Shown piece after piece: positions 45,213-54,175 of a stretch of DNA of 64,000 nt. Origin of the DNA: Bradyrhizobium tropiciagri (lineage in GTDB: Bacteria; Pseudomonadota; Alphaproteobacteria; Rhizobiales; Xanthobacteraceae); assembly GCF_001189845.1 (NCBI RefSeq), contig NZ_LFLZ01000037.1, forward strand, positions 1 through 64,000, read 5' to 3'. The notes beneath the pieces were generated by a model, which saw nothing but the letters and a program-made list of their open reading frames with translations, ran no database searches and was not told where the DNA came from. The first letter of the stretch is position 1; every line of letters starts with the position of its first letter. The position numbers and the translations under genes were made by a program.

Positions 45213-45992
45213 GTGACGGTCATCGACTTTACCGCCTTCATCGGCCGCCTCGCGACCGCATCCGGCGAAACCATCCTGCCCTTCTTCCGAACCTCGCTCT
45301 CAGTCGACAACAAGAGCTCGAACGATTTCGATCCGGTCACCGAGGCCGACCGGGCCGCCGAGGCGGTGATGCGGCGGCTCATCAAGGCGAACTTCCCCCA
45401 GCACGGCATCGTCGGCGAGGAGTTCGGCAATGAGCGGCAGGACGCCGACTATGTCTGGGTGCTCGACCCGATCGACGGCACGAAGTCCTTCATCGCCGGC
45501 TTTCCGATCTGGGGCACGCTGATCGCGCTGCTGCACAAAGGTACGCCGGTATTCGGCATGATGCACCAGCCCTATATCGGCGAGCGTTTCCTGGGCGACA
45601 ACGGCTCGGCGAATTATTCCGGGCCGTCGGGCGAGCGGCGGCTCTCGGTGCGGCGCTGCGCCGCGCTGAAGGAGGCGACGGTTTTCACCACAAGCCCGCT
45701 TCTGATGAATCCGGATGACCGCGCCCGCTTCGGCCGTGTCGAGCAAGCGGCGCGCCTGTCGCGCTACGGCGGCGACTGCTACTCCTATTGCATGCTCGCG
45801 GCCGGCCATCTCGACCTCGTGATCGAGACCGAGCTGAAACCCTACGACATTGCCGGCCTGATCCCGATCGTCACCGGCGCCGGCGGCGTCGTCACCACTT
45901 GGGACGGCAAGCCGGCACAAGGCGGTGGCCGCATCATCGCGGCCGGCGATCCGCGCGTGCACGAAGCGGCGATGAAGCTGCTCAACGCCTGA
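45213..45992 (+). CDS. hisN: Histidinol-phosphatase, inositol monophosphatase-like
   Basis: A 259-residue soluble phosphatase starting (GTG) MTVIDFTAFIGRLATASGET. The metal-binding motifs of the IMPase fold are complete: DPVTEADRAAE, GEEFG, DPIDGTKSFIAGFPIWGTLI and ELKPYDIAGLIPIVTGAGG. The KSFIAGFPIWGTLIAL version is characteristic of HisN-type histidinol-phosphate phosphatases, the penultimate step of histidine synthesis, rather than of inositol or CysQ enzymes. No other his genes are close, as usual in this group. Confidence 0.85.
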   Translation: MTVIDFTAFIGRLATASGETILPFFRTSLSVDNKSSNDFDPVTEADRAAEAVMRRLIKANFPQHGIVGEEFGNERQDADYVWVLDPIDGTKSFIAGFPIWGTLIALLHKGTPVFGMMHQPYIGERFLGDNGSANYSGPSGERRLSVRRCAALKEATVFTTSPLLMNPDDRARFGRVEQAARLSRYGGDCYSYCMLAAGHLDLVIETELKPYDIAGLIPIVTGAGGVVTTWDGKPAQGGGRIIAAGDPRVHEAAMKLLNA

Positions 45993-46069
45993 GCTTCTGA
46001 TCGCCTGATTTCTTGAGTTGCCGGGCGACTGATCTGTGCCCATCCTGACGGCAACGAGAAAAGTCAGGG

Positions 46070-47047
46070 ATGGGCGACATGACGATGTGCGGCAGGCTGC
46101 TGGTAGTCCTTCTCCTGCTTCTCGCGCCCGTTGCAGCTTCAGCCCAGGAGTTCCCGACCAAGCCGATCCGGCTGATCGTGCCGTTCCCGCCCGGCGGGCC
46201 GAACGACATCATCGCGCGCGTGATCGGGCAGAAGATGTCGGTACTGGTGAAACAGCCGATCATCGTCGACAATCGCGCCGGCCAGGGCGGCGTGCTCGGC
46301 ACCGACGCGGCCGCGAAGGCCGCGCCCGACGGCTACACGGTTGCGATCGCAAGCGCCGGCGCACTGGCGATCAGCCCGAGCATGGAAAAAGTCGCCTACG
46401 ACACCCTGAAGGATCTCGCGCCGGTGACGCTGGTCGCGACCGTGCCCGAGATGCTGGTCGTCGCAACCGATGTGCCTGCGAAGGACATGAGCGAGCTGGT
46501 CGCGCTCGCCAAGGCGCAGCCCGGCAAGCTCAACTTCGCCTCCTCCGGCCCGGGCAGCCTGCCGCATCTGGCCTGCGAATTGTTCAAGCTGACGGCGAAG
46601 ATCGACATCGTCCACGTGCCGTATCGCGGCGCCGCGCCGGCGGTGAACGATCTCTTGGGTCAGCAGGTGCAGATGACCTTCCTCGACCTGCCGGTGATCC
46701 TGCCGCAGATCAAGGCCGGCGCGCTGCGGCCGATCGCGCTCGGCGGCCGCGAACGCGCCCCGACTGCGCCCGACGTGCCGACCACGACCGAGGTCGGCAT
46801 GCCCGACCTTATCATCGAGAACTGGTACGGCATGGTCGCGCCTGCCGGAACGCCGCCGGCGATCGTCGCGAGACTGAACAAACTCGCGACCGATGCGATG
46901 GCTGATCCCGCGGTCAAGGCAAAACTCGCCGAGCAAGGCCTGACATTGGCCGGCGACACGCCGGAACATTTCCGCGACTTCATCGCCGCCGACATCAAGC
47001 GATGGGCGAAAGTGATCCAGGACGCCGGCGTGGTGACGGCGAAGTAG
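46070..47047 (+). CDS. Tripartite tricarboxylate transporter-type substrate-binding protein (Bug/TctC family)
   Basis: Periplasmic binding protein of about 320 residues. Signal peptide MCGRLLVVLLLLLAPVAASA, cleaved before QEFP. The mature start KPIRLIVPFPPGGPNDIIAR and NRAGQGGVLGTDAAAKAAPDG are diagnostic of the Bug family, which binds carboxylates such as citrate or aromatic acids. Three in-frame ATGs (46070, 46079, 46085) are possible starts; the two later ones give a more usual signal peptide. No TctA/TctB membrane genes are adjacent, which is common for orphan Bug proteins. Confidence 0.88.
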   Translation: MGDMTMCGRLLVVLLLLLAPVAASAQEFPTKPIRLIVPFPPGGPNDIIARVIGQKMSVLVKQPIIVDNRAGQGGVLGTDAAAKAAPDGYTVAIASAGALAISPSMEKVAYDTLKDLAPVTLVATVPEMLVVATDVPAKDMSELVALAKAQPGKLNFASSGPGSLPHLACELFKLTAKIDIVHVPYRGAAPAVNDLLGQQVQMTFLDLPVILPQIKAGALRPIALGGRERAPTAPDVPTTTEVGMPDLIIENWYGMVAPAGTPPAIVARLNKLATDAMADPAVKAKLAEQGLTLAGDTPEHFRDFIAADIKRWAKVIQDAGVVTAK

Positions 47048-47056
47048 AAGCTCTGG

Positions 47057-47117
47057 ATTCTCGTCTTGACGCGGTTTCTTCGCGCCAACCGGTGCCCGCT
47101 TCGCTCGAAAACGCTCT
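47057..47117. repeat. Dispersed repeat (type 2, TCGAAAACGCTCT family), copy 1
   Basis: GATTCTCGTCTTGACGCGG continuing to CTTCGCTCGAAAACGCTCT, lying between two convergent genes and touching the stop codon of the GST gene. A close copy is at 49521-49580 in the same orientation and the same kind of position. Confidence 0.8.
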
Positions 47118-47764
47118 AGTGGTCCGGCCGTCCGCGCAGCTCCTCGAACGGAATCATGACGTGCTTACGAAACGGCGGGCGCTGTTGCAGCGTCCTATAC
47201 CAGCGCTCGACCGCCGGCAGCGGCGGGCGCGCGATCTCGAGCTCGAAGTAGCGATAGAGCGAGGTTCCGGCGGTGATGTCCGCGAGCGATAGCGTCTCGC
47301 CGAGCAGGAACGGATTATTCTCAAGGAGACGTTCGAGCTTGGCGAAATGCTGCTCGCAACGGGCCAGCGCGCGCTCAATCGCCGGCCGATTGCGCTGGCT
47401 CTCCGGCGTGCGGAAGAATCCCCAGAACACGCCGCCGAGAAAATCCGGCTGCAGCGCGGTTTGCGACCAGTCCATCCAGCCATCGACCCGCGCCCTCATG
47501 ACGGGATCGTCGGACCAGAACCGCCCTGCCCCATGCCGCGCGGCGAGGTAGCGCAGGATGGCATGGGATTCCCAGACGACGGTTGCCTCGTCATCCCTGA
47601 TCACAGGCACGCGGCCGTGCGGGTTCATCGCCAGGAAGGCCGGCATCGAGCCCGCCGAACGCGCCGCCGGCATCGATCTGCTCGTGCGCCAGATCGAGCT
47701 CGCCGATCAGCCACATCACCTTCTGTACGTTGAACGAACTGCGTCGTCCCCAGACCCTGAGCAT
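47116..47764 (-). CDS. Glutathione S-transferase family protein, frame broken near 47644
   Basis: A GST of 216 residues if repaired. The first frame starts MLRVWGRRSSFNVQKVMWLI at 47764 (GGAGAG upstream) and runs to DAGGAFGGLDA. The second begins at FLAMNPHGRVPVIRDDEATV and continues with the ES pair (WESHAILRYLAARHG) and the helical domain to 47116. Two missing bases near 47644 (coding strand GATGCGCCGG read as GATGCCGG) would join them. It is 17 bases downstream of the LysR gene on the same strand, probably co-transcribed. Confidence 0.82.
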
Positions 47765-47781
47765 TGCACTCTCCTCGCATG

Positions 47782-48675
47782 TCAACGCTGCGCTTCGGAC
47801 CGCAAATACTCCACGAGCTGCTTGGCCGCGCGCGGCAACGCCTTGAAGCTGCGGGCGCAGATCGTCAGCCGGCGGTTGGCCCAGCCGTCGCGGATCCTTA
47901 TCGTCGTGATCGCCATCGACGCCGCACAGCGCCGTGCCGCGGTTTCCGGGATCACCGCGACGCCGACATCGGCGGCGACCATCTGGCAGATGGCGTCGAA
48001 GCCGCGCAGGCGGGCACGGAAGCGCAGCCGCGCGCCAAGCTTTGCCGCGTGGCGGGAAATATGGACCTGCAGCGCAGACGTCGCCGTGAGGCCGACGAAA
48101 TCGCGCCCGACCACCTCCTGGAAGTCGATCTGGCGGCGGTTGCCGAGATCGCTGCGGCGCGGCGCCACCAGCATCAGGCGGTCCTCGCTGAACAGGAAGC
48201 GCTCGACGCTGTCCGGCAGCGCATGCTCCGCGGCGAAGCCGAGATCGGCGCCGCCGCTGGCGATTGCGGTCGCGATATCGGTGCTCTCGCGCTCCTCGAC
48301 ATCGACGCTGATATCGGGATGTTCGTGCAGGAAGGCCGCCAGCGCCCGCGGCAGATGCTCCGACAGGCCCGATGTGTTGGCGAGCAGCAGCACGTTGGCG
48401 CGGACGCCGCTGGCATAGGCGGCAAGATCGCTTTGCAACGCCTCGACATTGTGGATCACGATGCGGGCGTGACCGAGCAGGCTCTCGCCCGCCGCGGTCA
48501 ATTCGACGCCGCGGCGGCCGCGCTTGAGCAGCGCGACGCCGAGAGCCTCCTCGAGGCCCTTGATTCGCTCGCTCGCCGAGGCTAGCGCCATGTTCGCCCG
48601 CGCCGCGCCCTGCGTGATGCTGCGCGCATCGGAAACCGCGATGAACAATTGCAAATCGATCAGGTCGAACCGCAT
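47782..48675 (-). CDS. LysR family transcriptional regulator
   Basis: A 297-residue LysR regulator. The N-terminal winged helix-turn-helix is MRFDLIDLQLFIAVSDARSI through ASASERIKGLEEALGVALL, with RGRRGVELTAAGESLL following. The C-terminal effector domain begins near residue 90. It is divergent from the TauE-family gene across about 90 bases, so that transporter is the likely target, and it is followed by the GST gene. Confidence 0.92.
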   Translation of the reverse strand: MRFDLIDLQLFIAVSDARSITQGAARANMALASASERIKGLEEALGVALLKRGRRGVELTAAGESLLGHARIVIHNVEALQSDLAAYASGVRANVLLLANTSGLSEHLPRALAAFLHEHPDISVDVEERESTDIATAIASGGADLGFAAEHALPDSVERFLFSEDRLMLVAPRRSDLGNRRQIDFQEVVGRDFVGLTATSALQVHISRHAAKLGARLRFRARLRGFDAICQMVAADVGVAVIPETAARRCAASMAITTIRIRDGWANRRLTICARSFKALPRAAKQLVEYLRSEAQR

Positions 48676-48767
48676 GACGTGTCCCGCCCCATTCCTTCGG
48701 GTGCCCCGAAGGCTAACTCCGTAACCTCCAGATTGTGCCGATCGCGTCGATCGGTCAATGTCCGGCC

Positions 48768-49520
48768 ATGGTCGACCATCTCCTGATCTTCATCGCTTTC
48801 GCCTTCCTGCTCGCCGGTTTCGTCAAGGGCACGCTCGGCCTCGGTCTGCCGACGGTCGCGATGGGGCTGCTCGCGACCACGATGGCGCCGGGCCAGGCGA
48901 TCGCGATCGTGATCGTGCCGGCGATCGTCACCAACATCTGGCAGACCTTTGTCGGCCCCTATCTGCGCGACATCCTGAGGCGGCTGTGGCCGCTGATGCT
49001 CGGCACCGTCGCCGGAATCTGGATCAATGCCGGACTATTGACCGGGCCTTACGCCGCCTACGGCACCGTCGTGCTCGGCGTGCTGCTGGTGATCTACGCG
49101 ATCGTTGGCCTCAGCCGGTTCAACTTCAAGGTCGCGCGGCGCAATGAGAAATGGATCGGCGGCATCGTCGGCGTCATCACCGGGCTGATCTCGGCGGCGA
49201 CCGGCGTTCAGGTCATTCCCTCGATGCCGTTCATGCAGGCGATCGGCATGGAGAGGGACGAGCTGGTGCAGGCGCTCGGCGTCTTCTTCACTACCGCGAC
49301 CCTGGCGCTCGCCTTCAACCTCACGGCCTCGGGCCTGCTGACCGCGGCGACTGCGCTGCCCGGCGCGGTGGCGATGGTGGCGTCGTTCATCGGCATGTTC
49401 ATCGGCCAGGCGGTCCGCACACGGATGCAGCCCGACGTCTTCCGCCGCTGGTTCCTGATCGCGATGATCCTGCTCGGCATCTATCTCGCCGGCAGCGCGC
49501 TGCTCAAGCTCCACGGCTAG
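48768..49520 (+). CDS. Sulfite exporter TauE/SafE family membrane protein
   Basis: Integral membrane protein of 250 residues with about eight helices in two similar halves. The first contains FLLAGFVKGTLGLGLPTVAM and the second GGIVGVITGLISAATGVQVI, the internally repeated TauE/SafE signature. The family moves sulfite, sulfoacetate and other organic anions. ATG at 48768 is preferred; a GTG at 48735 would add 11 residues. It is divergent from a LysR regulator. The substrate is not deducible. Confidence 0.88.
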   Translation: MVDHLLIFIAFAFLLAGFVKGTLGLGLPTVAMGLLATTMAPGQAIAIVIVPAIVTNIWQTFVGPYLRDILRRLWPLMLGTVAGIWINAGLLTGPYAAYGTVVLGVLLVIYAIVGLSRFNFKVARRNEKWIGGIVGVITGLISAATGVQVIPSMPFMQAIGMERDELVQALGVFFTTATLALAFNLTASGLLTAATALPGAVAMVASFIGMFIGQAVRTRMQPDVFRRWFLIAMILLGIYLAGSALLKLHG

Positions 49521-49580
49521 ATTCTTGTTCGACGCGTTTTCTTCACGCGAACCGGTGTCCACTTCGCTCGAAAACGCTCT
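49521..49580. repeat. Dispersed repeat (type 2, TCGAAAACGCTCT family), copy 2
   Basis: GATTCTTGTTCGACGCGTTT continuing to CACTTCGCTCGAAAACGCTC, matching 47057-47117 along its whole length with a few changes. It fills the gap between the convergent tauE-like and lysE-like genes. Confidence 0.8.
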
Positions 49581-49587
49581 GGCGACG

Positions 49588-50222
49588 CTAGCGCGCCTCC
49601 AGCATGGCGACGCGGACGCGAGATAGACGAACAGCGCGCCGAGCGAGCGGTTGATCCAGGCGATCACGCCCGCCGATTGCCGGATGCGGCCGGCGGCCCG
49701 CGCCGCAAAGGCCGCGAGGCCAAGACACCACAGCGTGCCGCCGGTGATGAAGATCAACCCGAGCACCAGGAAGGCGAGCGTCTTGTGGGCTGAGTCCGCC
49801 GCTACGAATTGCGGCAGGAACGCCAGGAAGAACAGCGCCACCTTGGGGTTGAGGATGTTGGTCAGCGCGCCCTGCCAGAACACGCGCGAAATCGAGGTCT
49901 CGCCGGCCTGCCCCGCGATCTCGGCGATCGGCTTGGCGCGCGCCAGCAGCATCTGCAGGCCGGTGAGCACCAGATAGGCCGCGCCGATCAGCTTGACGGC
50001 CAGGAACGCGGTCGACGACGCCATCAGCAGCGCCGACAGCCCGATCGCCGCGCCCAGCACATGGACCAGGCAGCCGCAGCTGATACCGATCGCCGCAGCG
50101 GCGCCGCCACGCCACCCGAGCTGAATCGTGCGCCCTATGATATAAGCGGTATCCGGCCCCGGCGTGACGTTAAGCAGCAGCCCGGACAGGACAAACAGCC
50201 AAAGTTCGTGAATTCCCAGCAT
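49588..50222 (-). CDS. LysE/RhtB family amino acid exporter, frame broken near 49619
   Basis: Inner-membrane exporter, 211 residues if repaired, with six helices. It starts MLGIHELWLFVLSGLLLNVT and shows the family signature TPGPDTAYIIGRTIQLGWRG and NPKVALFFLAFLPQF. The frame goes wrong after GALFVYL. Adding one base (CTCGGCGTC for CTCGCGTC, near 49619) gives the sensible ending GVRVAMLEAR with a stop at 49588. Without the repair the frame would run hundreds of bases into the tauE-like gene. Family members export homoserine, threonine, lysine or similar. Confidence 0.85.
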
Positions 50223-50460
50223 TCCGCGAGATTATCCTATGTAAGTAACGAACCGGAAAGGACGGTCAGCCAACCTGCGCCATTCCAGCGACACACGAAT
50301 TCAGTAGAGAAACGGACTGTACGATCCGTTGGTCGCATGCCAATTCCTGCTACTATGCATTATAGGTGCCCGCAAACCGAACTTCCGCCGGACCCGGCCT
50401 GTCTTGTAAGTATCGGATTCGGTCACCTCGGCTAAGTGGCCCTTCCAGGGCACAGGAGAC

Positions 50461-52260
50461 ATGGAAAGACGGCTCGCTGCCATTCTTTGCGCTGACATCG
50501 CCGGCTATTCCCGCATGATGGGGGTCGACGAGGCGGGGACGCATGCCTCGTTCAAGGCGCACCGCAGCGCGATCTATCCCATCATCCTCAACCATGGCGG
50601 CCGCATCGTCAAAAACACCGGCGATGGCTTCCTGCTGGAATTTCCGAGCATCATCGGCGCGATCGAGGCCGCCGTCGCGATGCAGACCCTGATGGCCGAG
50701 CGCAACGAGCATCTGCCGGCCGACCGCGCCATGCATTTCCGGATGGGTGTCCACATGGGCGACGTCATGGCCGACGAGGACGAGGTGTTCGGCGACGACG
50801 TCAACATCGCCGTCCGTCTCGAGACAGTCGCCACGCCCGGCGGCATCGCGGTGTCGGACAAGGCCCGCACCGAGGCGGGACGGCGGCTTGCCGTCAGCCT
50901 GGTCGATGCCGGCCCCCACCGCTTCAAGAACATCGCCGAACCGGTCAATGTCTGGACCTGGGTGCCGGCCGGGACTGACGCCCAGGAGCACGCTCCGGAG
51001 GACGGGCCGCATCTGCCGGGGCAATACCGGACCGCGATCGTCGGCGTGCTGCCGTTCGACAATCTGAGCGGCAGCACAGACGAATATTTTTCGGACGGCC
51101 TGACCGAGGATCTGATCCACGCGCTGTCGCTGCAATCCTTCTACCGCGTGCTGAGCCGCAACTCGACCTTCACCTACAAGGGCAAGAATGTCTCGACGCG
51201 GCTGATCGCGCGCGAGATCGACGCCACCTATCTGATCCAGGGCTCGGTGCGGCGCGCCGGCAACAAGATTCGCGTCACCGCCGAGTTGATCGCGCCCGAG
51301 AAGGGCGAGCAGCTGTGGACCGGCCGCTACGACCGCGACATGGGCGACCTGTTCGCGATGCAGGACGAGATCACCGCCAATCTCTCCGCTGCGGTCGCGC
51401 AGGAGATCTACCGCGCCGAGGCATCGGCGCCGGCACGCTCGCCGAACTCCGAGCTGACCGCGTGGGATCGTTTCCTGAAGGGTCTGTCGCACTACTATCA
51501 CCAGACCAAGACCGATTGCGAAACCGCGATCGCGCTGTTCAAGGAAGCGATCGAGCTCGATCCCGCGCTGTCGATCGCGCGCGCCTATCTGGCGCTGATC
51601 CAGATCCAGAGCATCCAGTTCGGCTGGATTTCGAGCACGCGCGAATTGTGGGCCTCGTCGGTCAGCCTGGCCGAGAGCAGCGTCCGGCTCGATCCGCGCT
51701 CCTCGTTCGCATTTTCGCTGCTGGCCTATCTGCACGCGATGCAGGGCCATTACGAAGCCGCGATGGATGCCATCAAACGGGCGATCGAGCTCAACCCCTA
51801 CGACATGGGCGCGCGCGGCGTGCTCGGGATCTGCCACATGGTGATCGGCGACCATCGCCAGGCGGTGGAGCTGTTCTCGACGGCGGTCCAGCGCGGCAAC
51901 AGCGATCCGCGCTACCAGTGGGGCGCCTTGAACGCGTTCAGCCATTATTTGCTCGGGCAGTATGACGCATCGCTGTCGTGGTCGCGCGAAACGCTCTACC
52001 TCAACCCGAACCATTTGCAGGGCCTTGCGGTGCGCGCCGCAGCGCTCGCCCAGCTCGGCCGCACTGAGGAGGCCGCGCAGGCGGCCGAGGCGCTGCTCGC
52101 CAACCATCCCGAGCTGACGGTCGAACGTCACTTGCGCAATTTCCACTGGAAGAACCCGGCCGACATTGCGCATTATCGCGACGGCCTCTTGAAAGCGGGC
52201 CTCCCCTTCGGCAAACTCGCTCTGGTTGCATCCACGTCGAAATTCGCCATCGACTCCTGA
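50461..52260 (+). CDS. Class III adenylate/guanylate cyclase with TPR region
   Basis: A 599-residue cytoplasmic protein starting MERRLAAILCADIAGYSRMM (CAGGAGAC upstream). The cyclase domain (about 1-165) has both metal aspartates (ADIAGYS and NTGDGFLLEF) and the transition-state pair in DDVNIAVRLE. Residues about 195-320 are a TolB-N-like domain (VGVLPFDNLSGSTDEYFSDG). Residues about 330-560 contain several TPRs (AIALFKEAIELDPALSIARA, AMDAIKRAIELNPYDMGARG). This architecture is greatly expanded in Bradyrhizobium; cAMP synthesis is expected, the signal is unknown. Confidence 0.93.
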   Translation: MERRLAAILCADIAGYSRMMGVDEAGTHASFKAHRSAIYPIILNHGGRIVKNTGDGFLLEFPSIIGAIEAAVAMQTLMAERNEHLPADRAMHFRMGVHMGDVMADEDEVFGDDVNIAVRLETVATPGGIAVSDKARTEAGRRLAVSLVDAGPHRFKNIAEPVNVWTWVPAGTDAQEHAPEDGPHLPGQYRTAIVGVLPFDNLSGSTDEYFSDGLTEDLIHALSLQSFYRVLSRNSTFTYKGKNVSTRLIAREIDATYLIQGSVRRAGNKIRVTAELIAPEKGEQLWTGRYDRDMGDLFAMQDEITANLSAAVAQEIYRAEASAPARSPNSELTAWDRFLKGLSHYYHQTKTDCETAIALFKEAIELDPALSIARAYLALIQIQSIQFGWISSTRELWASSVSLAESSVRLDPRSSFAFSLLAYLHAMQGHYEAAMDAIKRAIELNPYDMGARGVLGICHMVIGDHRQAVELFSTAVQRGNSDPRYQWGALNAFSHYLLGQYDASLSWSRETLYLNPNHLQGLAVRAAALAQLGRTEEAAQAAEALLANHPELTVERHLRNFHWKNPADIAHYRDGLLKAGLPFGKLALVASTSKFAIDS

Positions 52261-52320
52261 GCGAATTCATTCACCGGTAATGGATGCTTTTTAAGCTGAA
52301 GCTTTTCAGGATGTGGTTTG

Positions 52321-52980
52321 ATGTCCGATACGGCTGCAAGCGCGGTGCCCGCCCCGCAGGTCTCCCCTGACAATCCCTGCCCGTTCCTGCGTGCACTGGT
52401 CGCCGGCGGCTATGTCGGGGGCCACATCGTGCCGTTGCCACAGCTGACCGAAACCATCGACCGCGCCACCGGCAAGACCGGCCTTCCGGCGCTCAACGCC
52501 GGCGCCAAGATCTTCATGGTCGCGCAGATGGCCAACGGCATCGGCCCGTTCAGCCTGGTGCGCAGCCTGTTGCAGGGCGCGATCCTCGACGAATTGCGCA
52601 ACGGCCCGCTCGACAAGCACGGCGCCGGCTCGCGCATCCTCGATCAGGACGCCGTCGTGCATGAAGACGAGATCGCGCGGCTCGCGACCTTCGGCAGCGA
52701 CCACAAGGCGTCCGACGGCAGCGTCGAACGCGGGCTGTCGGCCTCCGAGATCAAGACCTTCATGGCCGCGAACTTCCAGCGCGCCAAGGACGAGCATCCG
52801 CCGTCCTACGCCATCCTGCACTGCTACTATCCGCTCTTGATGCTCGGCGAGTGGCCGGTGCTGCTCGACATCATGGGCAAGGGCGAAGGCAAGCACCGCT
52901 ATCTCAGCGTCGCCGAGGTCAGGACCCTGTTCGTGGAAAAGCGCTTTCCGGACCGCATCGTCGCGCTTCTCAACGGCTGA
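52321..52980 (+). CDS. Hypothetical protein with peroxygenase-like (heme-thiolate) motifs
   Basis: A 219-residue soluble protein starting MSDTAASAVPAPQ at 52321, no signal peptide. Residues 16-50 read PDNPCPFLRALVAGGYVGGH followed by LPQLTETI. This resembles the heme-ligating PCP segment of chloroperoxidase and unspecific peroxygenases (PCPxLNxLxNHGxL). Further on, LDKHG and then HEDEIARLATFGSDH parallel the LxxHG...E(G/H)DxSxxR...FG pattern holding the acid-base Glu and Mg ligands. The gene follows the cyclase by 60 bases. Assignment to peroxidase family 2 is inference from motif order; a small C-terminal part around YAILHCYYPLLMLGEWPVLL has no assigned role. Confidence 0.6.
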   Translation: MSDTAASAVPAPQVSPDNPCPFLRALVAGGYVGGHIVPLPQLTETIDRATGKTGLPALNAGAKIFMVAQMANGIGPFSLVRSLLQGAILDELRNGPLDKHGAGSRILDQDAVVHEDEIARLATFGSDHKASDGSVERGLSASEIKTFMAANFQRAKDEHPPSYAILHCYYPLLMLGEWPVLLDIMGKGEGKHRYLSVAEVRTLFVEKRFPDRIVALLNG

Positions 52981-53007
52981 GTTGCGGGCCTTGCGCCAAC
53001 CAGCTGT

Positions 53008-53955
53008 CTATTTGAACAGCGGCGTGCCCGGCACGAAGGCGTCGAACGCCGCCCAGAACTGCGCGCGGTAACGATCCTGCTCCTGCAGGATCTCGTGCTT
53101 GGAGCCGGCGATCACGAGATGCGAGCCGGCGCGCAGATGATAGGCGAACTCCTCGATCGCGGCCGTCGACACCACCTCGTCATTGCTCGCCGCCAGCATC
53201 AGGATGGGCTGGCGGATCTCGGAGGGATACGACATGCCGCGGAAGGTGCGCATCGCAGTGAACGCGGTGTCGGCCCACGCGATCGTCGGTGCGGCGATGC
53301 CGAGCGTCGGGTCTTCCTCCAGGATCGCCGCGTTGCGGGCGTGCCGCACCGGATCGCTGGTCACGGGATTGCCGATGAAGGGCGCGAGCCCGACCAACTC
53401 GCTGCCGCCACCCGGAACGTAATTGCCGCCCTGCCCGGTCCAGCGCATGATCCGAAGCAGCGCGCTCGGAAAGAACGACACGCGCTTGCGCGGCAGGTCG
53501 ATCATCGGCGCCGACAGCACCATGCGGTCGAACCAGCGCTTGCCGGCATGCGCGACCCGCAGCAGGACCGCGCCGCCCATCGAATGGGCCAGCGCGAAAT
53601 AGGGCGGCGGACAATCAGGCAACACCACCTGCTGCACGAAGGTCTCGACGTCGGTCTCATAGTCAGCGAAGTCGCGCACATACCCCTTGCGCGGATCACG
53701 CAGCCGCCGCGACGAATGGCCCTGCCCGCGCCAGTCGATCATCGCCACCGCGAAGCCGCGGTCGCGCAGGTCGCGCACGGTCTCGAAGTATTTTTCGATC
53801 ATCTCGCCGCGCCCGCCGAACACGCAGACCGTGCCCTTGCGGCCGGGCGGCGGCGCCCAGCGCGCGAAGCGCAGCTCGGCCCCGTCTGATGTTTTGATGG
53901 TGCCACTGACAACGTCGTCCGGAACCGGGTTGGCGGGAATCGAGACGAGCGTCAT
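53008..53955 (-). CDS. Alpha/beta hydrolase (lysophospholipase/monoacylglycerol lipase-like)
   Basis: A 315-residue serine hydrolase of the Hydrolase_4 type. The oxyanion region is CVFGGRGEMIEKY and the nucleophile serine lies in YFALAHSMGGAVLLR. The acid is probably the Asp in LAASNDEVVS and the His is in IAGSKHEILQE. DWRGQGHSSR is the usual loop after strand 4. No signal peptide, so cytoplasmic. It converges with the preceding hypothetical gene. The natural substrate is unknown. Confidence 0.87.
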   Translation of the reverse strand: MTLVSIPANPVPDDVVSGTIKTSDGAELRFARWAPPPGRKGTVCVFGGRGEMIEKYFETVRDLRDRGFAVAMIDWRGQGHSSRRLRDPRKGYVRDFADYETDVETFVQQVVLPDCPPPYFALAHSMGGAVLLRVAHAGKRWFDRMVLSAPMIDLPRKRVSFFPSALLRIMRWTGQGGNYVPGGGSELVGLAPFIGNPVTSDPVRHARNAAILEEDPTLGIAAPTIAWADTAFTAMRTFRGMSYPSEIRQPILMLAASNDEVVSTAAIEEFAYHLRAGSHLVIAGSKHEILQEQDRYRAQFWAAFDAFVPGTPLFK

Positions 53956-54089
53956 GCGGGAGACCGGCGTGGTGAGACAGGGTGGAGATCAAGGACGCCT
54001 GCGCCAAAAAAAGCGACGCGGTTTCCGCCTCTTGAACGCGACGTGACCCCTCCCATATCACCTCAGTGCAGGCCGCTACCAGTGTTTCG

Positions 54090-54175
54090 GAACCGGAACA
54101 TGAGGCTGCACACATCTAAGCCCGGCCCGATGGCGGGCGGGTAACTGAAGCAGTCGCTCATTGGAGGACTACCCT
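54090..54175 (+). promoter_or_regulatory. Probable ROSE-type RNA thermometer of hsp20
   Basis: The leader ends CAGTCGCTCATTGGAGGACT just before the hsp20 start. TCGCT followed by a short loop and GGAGG is the conserved ROSE arrangement (UYGCU facing the Shine-Dalgarno with a G-G mismatch). A GC-rich imperfect hairpin (CCCGGCCCGATGGCGGGCGGG) precedes it. Such leaders block translation at low temperature and are common before small heat-shock genes in Bradyrhizobium. Confidence 0.65.
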
